Positions 56,701 to 64,000 of a DNA stretch of 64,000 nt are shown here, one piece after another. The notes beneath the pieces are model-generated. The model searched no databases, was not told the DNA's origin, and saw nothing but the letters and a program-made list of their open reading frames with translations. The stretch covers positions 17,499,407 through 17,563,406 of the forward strand of contig NW_022098001.1 of NCBI RefSeq assembly GCF_002288925.2, given 5' to 3'. Numbering within the stretch: the first letter of the stretch is position 1; every line of letters begins with the position of its first letter. Source of the stretch: Delphinapterus leucas. Its lineage: Eukaryota > Chordata > Mammalia > Artiodactyla > Monodontidae. The position numbers and the translations under genes are program-made.

Positions 56701-58865
56701 ATTTCAAATGTAGAGTCAAGAACATTAATGTGCCTCTATAATACACTATGCCTGAACCCCCAAGTATGCTGCAATCAATTTTGTTGGGTTGAATCTCATC
56801 ATTAATTGAGACAGCATATTCCAATGAACAGGCACAAGGACTCCCAAGAGTACTATTCTTTCTCACACCATTGCCCATTTTGAGGCCTATACTTGGCACC
56901 ACACTCTGAAAGTCAAAGCCTTGGGACTCATTCTTTATCTGAGAATCATTCACATGCATGGTTCAAATAACTGTGAATGGTTCTAGGTCTTTCAAGGGAG
57001 TGGGATTTATCCTAACTGGACTTTTGAGGAAGAAGTCCAAACCTAAAAGACAGTATACCATCAGGTCTAGTTTATTGAGTTCATTTTTACATGGGATCTA
57101 CATGAATATACTGATAAAGATGGCTATGGGTAATAAATGTGCTAATTGATAATTCCAAGTAAAGTGAATTTTGTAAATTGAATCACAATTTACAAGTTTT
57201 AGGGAAATTTGTTATACAAAGAAGTCTCTTAATGAATCTAATCATCACCCCCTTCACATTTTTTGTAATGTTCTGTATAGTGAGAAGTACACAAATAAAT
57301 AAGTATCAGATGGCCATGTGAATGCAATTGTCCCTAATTTTGACTTTGCGCTACTTTTTGTGACTGAGTGAGGGGCAATTTTGTTTCTGTATTTGAAAAA
57401 AGCCCAATATGGTTATGATCACTATTAGGATACAACCTTCCCAAATTATTGTCACGTGCTATAATGATTAAAGCCTTATTCCTGGATTCTCTACACTAAA
57501 ATCAGGTGTATTTGAGACTGAGTTACATAAAAATTAGTCATATGACTCTGACTAATGTTTATTTGTGCTAATCTGGTCTCATTAAGAACCAAAAATAAAA
57601 AAATACTTTTAACAGGTTTGTCACTGCAATTAAAAGTTAATCAGTTTCTTATCTATCCTTCATAAGGTAGAAATAGAATTAAACCTGTCTGATTAATAAT
57701 TCCACTATGTAACTAATGTTAATAACTGAGATTAACATTCTCAGCAGATGTAATATTCATTTCTCATGATGCTATATCTTACCATTTCAAAGTCATTAAT
57801 GACCACATGTGTCTTAATTTTGATATATCTTCCTTTATAAAATAGGGATACAGCCTTAGCTTACATATTTAGGTAGATGGAACTACAATTAACAAATTCT
57901 AACTTAAACTAAACTGTGATTATTATTCACTCTGAAATGTACTTAAAGTAAACTGTGATTATTATTCACTCTGAAATGTCTAACATTTATCTCTGGTTTT
58001 ATTGAGAACAACTTTTGATTATAAGAAAAATGTGATTGCAATAATGTCACTCATGAAGTTGATTTGATTTTTAGAAAAACTGCTCAGCCTAGCATTCTCA
58101 AGAAAACAATGACTGAGAATTTTAGGGAGAATGGATATTCTGTATGAACAGAACATCATAGTAAGATCTTCACACTGACAACAAATAAGTTATTCCTCTA
58201 TTGCTAGTAAAATCATCTGGTTAAATGTGCATGGATTTTCTTTTTTAAAGAAAGCAGCATGTAATATAATGACAGTACTGTCAGACAAATTATTCAAAAC
58301 TTAGAAATAGGCAAATGAGATTACTGAGTATTCTTTCATTGCAGTGCTTGGCTTGACTTTCTATTGGCTGGGCAATTTTCAGCATTGAAAGGGCAGATAT
58401 TAACTTGTAGATTTTTTTTCAGGAGAGATGCAAATAATATCTGTGCAGTGAAATAAATAACCTCAAATATTTCAGCTTTTCTCCCTGTTAGATATTAATC
58501 TGTTTTATGTCTAATGTAACAATCTTATCCAAACATTTCTTTGTTAAATTGCCATTATATACTAGTTTCTCAAAATAAAAAGATTTTGGACTAGCTTTAA
58601 CATCTTATTGGTTCCCTTATTAATTACTAAATTAAATAATTTGGATGTGTGTTCATTTTATATTTGCCTGAGTGTCATGATTTTGTCTTTTTGAAAATTA
58701 TTCTTCTACAACTAGCAAAGAAAATGAACAAGAATAGGGATAGGAAAGCTCTTATATTCCTTGCTTTATTTCCTTTCTGAGTTATTTCTTTTTATTTTCC
58801 AAGGTCCTTTTATGTTTCTGAATCTTAACTTTTCTACACGCATTTTTAACTTGCATGCAATTAAT
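56701..58865. other. Single-copy AT-rich DNA
   Basis: Holds a 39-bp tandem duplication (57902-57979). Otherwise I see no repeat, and no gene. The 110-codon minus frame at 56627-56959 has no recognisable domain. Confidence 0.5.
57902..57979. repeat. 39-bp tandem duplication
   Basis: Two adjacent units, 57902-57940 and 57941-57979, start 'acttaaac' and 'acttaaag' and share 'taaactgtgattattattca' and what follows. They differ at one base. Confidence 0.97.
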
Positions 58866-58876
58866 AAAAGAATTCA

Positions 58877-59162
58877 AGAAAAAATATTAAAAGCAGTAAG
58901 GGAAAAACAACAAATAACGTAAAAGGGAATCCCCATAAAGTTAACATCTGATGTTTCAGCAGAAACTCTGCAAGCCAGAAGGGACTGGCAGGACATATTT
59001 AAAGTGATGAAAGGGAAAAATTTACAGCCAAGATTACTCTACCCAGCAAGGATATCATTCAGATTTGACAGAGAAATTAAAATCTTTACAGACAAGCAAA
59101 AGCTAAGAGAATTCAGCACCAGCAAACCAGCTTCACAACAAATGCAAAAGGAAATTCTCTAG
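58877..59162 (+). pseudogene. L1 ORF1 C-terminal fragment, copy D
   Basis: Only the end of the RNA-binding protein remains. From about 58961 the frame reads AETLQARRDWQDIFKVMKGK and later SFRFDREIKIF, ending at TAG 59160-59162. The same block closes ORF1 in copies A and B. There is no start codon of its own. Confidence 0.9.
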
Positions 59163-59220
59163 GCAGGAAACACAAGAGAAGGAAAAGACCTACAATAATA
59201 AACCCAAAACAATTAAGAAC

Positions 59221-62200
59221 ATGATAATAGAAACATACATATCGATAACTACTTTAAATGTAAGTGGATTAAATGCTCCAACCAAAAGGCATAGACTGGC
59301 TGAATGGATACAGAAACAATACCTGGATATATGCTGTCTACAAGACACCCATTTGAGACCTAAGGACACATAAGACTGAGAGTGAAGGGATGGAAAAAGA
59401 TATTCCATGCAAATGGAAATCAAAAGAAAGTTGGAGTAGCAATTCTCATATCAGACAAAATGGACTTTAAAATAGAGACTATTATAAGAGACAAAGAAGG
59501 ACACTACATAATGATCAAGGGATCAATCCAATAAGAAGATATAACAATTGTAAATAATTATGCACCCAACATAGGAGCACCTCAATATATAAGGCAAATA
59601 CTAACAGCCATAAAAGGAGAAATTGAGAGTAACACAATCATAGTATGGGACTATAACACCCCACTCTCACCAATGGACAGATCATCCAAAATGAAAATAA
59701 ATAAGGAAACATAAGCTTTAAATGACACATTAAGCAAGATGGACTTAATTGATATTTATAGGACACTGCATCCCAAAACAACAGAATACAATTCTCAAGT
59801 GCTCATGGAACATTCTCCAGGATAGATCATATCTTGGGTCACAAATCGAGCCTTGGTAAATTTAAAAAATTGAAATCATATCAAGTATCTTTTCCAACCA
59901 CAACACTATGAGACTAGATATCAATTACAGGAAAAAAATCTGTAAAAAACACAATCACATGGAGGCTAAACAATACACTACTAAATAACCAAGAGATCAC
60001 TGAAGAAATCAAAGTGGACATCAAAAAATACCTACAAACAAATGACAATGAAAACACTATGAACCAAAACCTACAGGATGCAACAAAAGCAGTTCTAAGA
60101 GGGTAGTCTAAAGCAATACAATCCTACCTCAAGAAACAAGAAAAATCTCAAATAAACAATCTAAATTTACACCTAAAGCAATTAGAGAAAGAAGAACAAA
60201 TACCCCACAAAGTTAGCAGAGGGAAAGAAATCATAAAGATCAGATCAGAAAAAAATGAAAAAGAAATGAAGAAAACAATAGCAAAGAGCTTCCTTGGTGG
60301 TGCAGTGGTTGAGAGTCTGCCTGCCGATGCAGGGGACATGGGTTTGTGCCCCGGTCCGGGAAGACCACACATGCCACGGAGCGGCTGGGCGTGTGAGCCA
60401 TGGCTGCTAAGCCTGCACGTCCGGAGACTGTGCTCTGCAATGGGAGAGGCCACAACATTGAGAGGACCACGTACCGCAAAAAAAAAAAAAAAAAAAAAAA
60501 AAGACAATAGCAAAGATCAATGAAACTAAAAGCTGGTTCCTTGAGAAGATAAACAAAATTGATAAACCATTAGGCAGACTCATCAAGAAAAACGGGAGAA
60601 GACTCAAATCAATAGAATTAGAAACGAAAAAGGAGAATTAACGGATGACACTGCAGAAATATCAAGGATCATGAGAGATTACTACAAGCAACTCTATACC
60701 AATAAAATGGATAACCTGGAAAAAGTGGACAAATTCTTAGGAAAGCACAGCCTTCCGAGACTGAACCAGAAAGAAATAGAAAATATAAACAGAACATCAC
60801 AAGCACTGAAATTGAGACTGTGATTAAAAATCTTCTGACAAACTAAGGCCCAGGACCAAATAGCTTCACAGGCGAATTCTATCAAACATTTAGAGAAGAG
60901 CTAACACCTATCCTTCTCAAACTCTTCCAAAATATAGCAGAAGGCGGAACACTCCCAAACTCATTCTACAAGGCCACCATCACCCTGATACCAAAACCAG
61001 ACAAAGATGTCACAAAGAAAGAAAACTACAGGCCAATATCACTGATGAACAGAGATGCAAAAATCCTCAACAAAATACTAGCAAACAGGATCCAACAGCA
61101 CATTAAAATGATCATACACGATGATTAGTGAGGTTTATCCTGGCATGCAAGGATTCTTCAATATATGCAAATCAATCAATGTGATAAACCATATTAACAA
61201 ATTGAAGGAGAAAACCATATGATCATCTCAATAGATGCAGAGAAAGCTTTCAACAAAATTCAACACCCATTTATGATAAAAACTCCCCAGAAAGTAGGCA
61301 TAGAGGGAACTTACCTCAACATAATAAAGGCCATATATGACAAACCCACAGCAAACATCATTCTCAATGGTGAAAAACTGAAACCACTTCCACTAAGATC
61401 AGGAACAAGACAAGGTTGCCCGCTCTCACCACTATTACTCAACATAGTTTTAGAAGTTTTAGCCACAGCAATCAGAGAGGAAAAAGAAAGAAAGGGAATC
61501 CAAATCGAAACAGAAGAAGTAAAGCTGTCACTGTTTGCAGATGACATGATATTATACATAGAGTATCCTAAAGATGGTACCAGAAAAGTACTAGAGCTAA
61601 TCAACAAATTTGGTAAAGTAGCAGGATAAAAAATTAATTCACAGAAATCTCCTGCATTCCTATACACTAATGATGAAAAATCTGAAAGAAAAATTAAGGA
61701 AACACTCCCATTTACCATTGCAACAAAAAGAATAAAATACCTGGGAATTAACCTACCTAAGGACATAAAAGACCTGTATGCAGAAAACTATGACACTGAT
61801 GAAAGAAATTAAAGATGATACAAATAGATGGAGAGATATACCATGTTCTTGGATTGGAAGAATCAACATTGTGAAAAAATGACTGTACTACCCAAAGCAA
61901 CCTACAGATTCAATGCAATCCCTATCAAACTACCACTGTCATTTTTCACAGAACTAGAACAAAAAATTTCACAATTTGTATGGAAACAGAAAAGACCCCG
62001 AATAGCCAAAGCAATCTTGAGAACGAAAAATGGAGCTGGAGGAATCAGGCTCCCTGACTTCAGACTATACTACAGTAATCAAGACAGTATGGTGCTAGCA
62101 CAAAAACAGAAATATAGATTAATTGAACAGGACAGAAAGCCAAGAGATAAACCCACACACATGTGGTCACCTTATTTTTGATAAAGGAGACAAGAATATA

Positions 62201-63225
62201 CAATGGAGAAAATTGGTGCTGGGAAACCTGGACAACTACCTGTAAAAGAATGAAATTAGAACACTCCCTAACACCACACACAAAAATAAACTCAAAATGG
62301 ATTAAAGACCTAAATGTAAGGCCAGACACTATAAAGCTCTTAGAGGAAAACATAGGCAGAACATTCTATGACATAAATAACAGCAAAATCCTTTTTGACC
62401 CACCTCCTAGGGAAATGGAAATAAAAATAAACAAATGGGACCTAATGAAACTGAAAGGTTTTTGCACAGCAAAGTAAACCAAAAACAAGACCAAAGGACA
62501 ACCCTCAGAATGGGAGAAAATATTTGCAAATGAAGCAACTGACAGAGGAATAATCGCCAAAATTTACAAGCAGCTCATGCAGCTCAATATCAGAAAAACA
62601 AACAACCCAATCTAAAAAGGGGCAGAAGACCTAAATAGACATTTCTCCAAAGAAGATATACAGATTGCCAACAAACACATGGAAGGATGCTCAACATTAC
62701 TAATCATTAGAGAAATGCAAATCAAAACTACAATGTGGTTTCACCTCACACTAGTCAGAATGGCCATCATCAAAAAATATACAAACAATAAATGCTGGAG
62801 AGGGTGTGAAGAAAAGGGAACCCTCTTGCACTGTTGGTGGGAATGTAAATTGATACAGCCACTATGGAGAACAGTATGGATGTTCCTTAAAAAACAAAAA
62901 TAGAACTTCCATATGACCCAGCAATCCCACTACTGGGCATATACCCTGAGAAAACCATAATTCATAAAGAGTCATGTACCACAATGTTCATTGCAACTCT
63001 TTTTAAAACAGCTGGGACATGGAAGCAACCTAAGTGTCCATCGACAGATGAATGGATAAAGAAGATGTGGCACATATATACAATGGAATATTACTCAGCC
63101 ATAAAAAGAAACAGATTGAGTTATTTGTAGGGACGTGGATGGACCTAGAGTCTGTCATACAGACTGAGGTAAGTCAGAAAGAGAAAAACAAATACCATAT
63201 GCTAACACATATATATGGAATCTAA
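59221..63225 (+). pseudogene. L1 ORF2 remnant, copy D, split by a SINE
   Basis: The ATG at 59221 gives MIIETYISITTLNVSGLNAP, the canonical start. An in-frame TAA follows at about 59371 (RPKDT-stop), and the endonuclease then continues in pieces. A CHR SINE interrupts the linker region at about 60290-60503. The RT palm is open at 61219-61629 with [25 protein letters not shown] and an intact FADDM motif (about 61534-61551). C-terminal pieces follow at 61828-62181, 62163-62477 and 62679-62903; the last has [18 protein letters not shown], the C-x3-C-x7-H-x4-C cluster of L1 ORF2. Non-functional. Confidence 0.93.
60290..60503 (+). mobile_element. CHR-2-type SINE inside L1 ORF2, plus strand
   Basis: The head 'cttccttggtggtgcagtgg' leads to 'accacgtaccgc' and an A-tail of about 24. 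The target-site duplication is 'acaatagcaaaga' (60276-60288 and 60505-60517). It is somewhat more diverged than the SINE at 42197 ('gggtttgtgcc' in the B-box). Confidence 0.95.
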
Positions 63226-63588
63226 AAAAAAAGAAAAGAAAAGAAAAGGAAAAAGCTTCTGAAGAACCTAGGGGAAGGACAGGAATAAAGACACAGACGT
63301 AGAGAATGGACTTGAGGACACGGGGAAGGGGAAGCATAAGCTGGGACGAAGTGAGAGAGTGGCATGGAGTTATATATACTACCAAATATAAAATAGATAG
63401 CTAGTGGTAAGAAGATGCATAGAACAGGGAGATCAGCTTGGTGCTTTGTGTCCATCTAAAGGTGTGGGATATGGAGGATGGGAGGGAGATATAAGAAGGA
63501 GAAGATATGGGGATATATGTATATGTATAGCTGATTCACTTTGTTGTAAAGAATAAACTAACACACCATTATAAAGCAATTATTCTCC

Positions 63589-63594
63589 AATAAA
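63589..63594 (+). promoter_or_regulatory. L1 copy D polyadenylation signal
   Basis: AATAAA in 'ctccaataaagatgtt', directly before the L1 A-rich tail. Confidence 0.8.
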
Positions 63595-63619
63595 GATGTT
63601 AAAAGAAAAAAAGAATTCA

Positions 63620-63829
63620 CTGTGAAAAATCATTTTAAAGATTTTATCTAAAAAGTTTTTTTTCCATTAAGAATGAAGATCGACCAAATAACTTATGTCC
63701 ATTGAGAACTTCATGGTACTTGAGCATTAAGTACCATCAATATTGATGGTATGTCACTCTAAAACAGTCAGTGCATCTGTTTCTCGGAAAATGACGGAAT
63801 TCTGTTTACTTTTAATTTATTACTAAGAC
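63620..63829. other. Single-copy DNA
   Basis: Short AT-rich spacer. 'taccatcaatattgatggta' (about 63730-63750) is a small perfect palindrome of unknown meaning. Confidence 0.5.
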
Positions 63830-64000
63830 TTTATTTTCTTTAGAGCAGTTTAAAATTCACAGCAATATTAAGGGGAAGGTGCAGAGATTTCCCATGTGTC
63901 TTCTACCCCTCTCATGAAGTCTCCTCCTTTAGCAACACCCCGTACCAGAGTGGTACATTTGTTACAATCCATGAAGCTATTTGGCACCTATCATAATCTT
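63830..64000 (-). mobile_element. Old L1M (L1ME-like) 3' UTR, minus strand, cut by the window end
   Basis: 'ttagagcagtttaaaattca', 'tgcagagatttcccatgtgt' and 'ccagagtggtacatttgtta' match the complement of the 3' UTR of old mammalian L1M elements. The body would lie to the right of the window. Confidence 0.75.

Larger units (their letters stand above)
58877..63608 (+). mobile_element. 5'-truncated young LINE-1, copy D, plus strand
   Basis: It begins inside the C-terminal third of ORF1, runs through ORF2 (59221-63225) and a 3' UTR of the same type as copies A and B, and ends with AATAAA (63589-63594) and a short A-rich tail. The target-site duplication 'aaaagaattca' is at 58866-58876 and 63609-63619. 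It is about 4.5 kb without the SINE inside it. The truncated 5' end is the usual result of incomplete target-primed reverse transcription. Confidence 0.95.

Noticed and set aside
56627..56959. 110-codon minus-strand frame
   Set aside because: Partly overlaps an L2-like remnant and has no recognisable domain.

Overview
This is a window of mammalian nuclear DNA, almost certainly from a cetacean (whale or dolphin). The main evidence is many copies of the tRNA-Glu-derived CHR SINEs of the whale/hippo lineage. The short type opens with 'cttccctggtggcgcagtgg' and ends in a 'gcccgcgtaccgc' motif plus A-tail; the long type carries 'gttgggtctt...tagttg' arms. They sit beside cetartiodactyl-type LINE-1 copies. 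I found no intact host gene, exon, rRNA, tRNA gene, CRISPR array or prokaryotic system. The long open frames are broken LINE-1 (L1) proteins, their antisense shadows, or chance frames.

Layout. Positions 1-33830 are a nest of retrotransposons, nearly all on the minus strand. A near full-length young L1 (379-7478) has a long-type CHR SINE in its A-tail (61-370). A second, older L1 lies at 7989-13409. An old L1M copy (15015-24963) is split by another near full-length young L1 (16536-23691) and by a CHR SINE. A MaLR LTR follows (24964-25305), then an internally deleted old L1 (28070-32800), then a small L1 with a 5' inversion (32803-33828). Positions 33830-58865 are mostly single-copy, AT-rich DNA. 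They hold scattered MIR, L2, MLT1/MLT2 LTR and CHR insertions, three microsatellites and a possible CR1/L3-type relic. Positions 58877-63608 hold a 5'-truncated young L1 on the plus strand, with a clear target-site duplication and a CHR SINE inside ORF2. The window ends in an old L1M 3' UTR on the minus strand (63830-64000).

How the parts relate. Nothing here works as a gene set. The sequence records successive insertions: MIR and L2 are oldest, then MLT/MaLR LTRs and L1M, then the long-type CHR and tRNA-Glu SINEs, then young L1 and short-type CHR SINEs. Every L1 ORF pair is broken by stops or frameshifts, so none looks able to move by itself. The most unusual structures are a pair of ~7.1-kb L1s in the same orientation about 16 kb apart, a twin-priming inversion, a SINE cut short at its 3' end yet with a target-site duplication, a CHR SINE that has grown an internal minisatellite, and an L1 5' UTR that has grown a purine microsatellite. 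I did not find a new biological system. Family names come from recalled consensus features, not from a database search.
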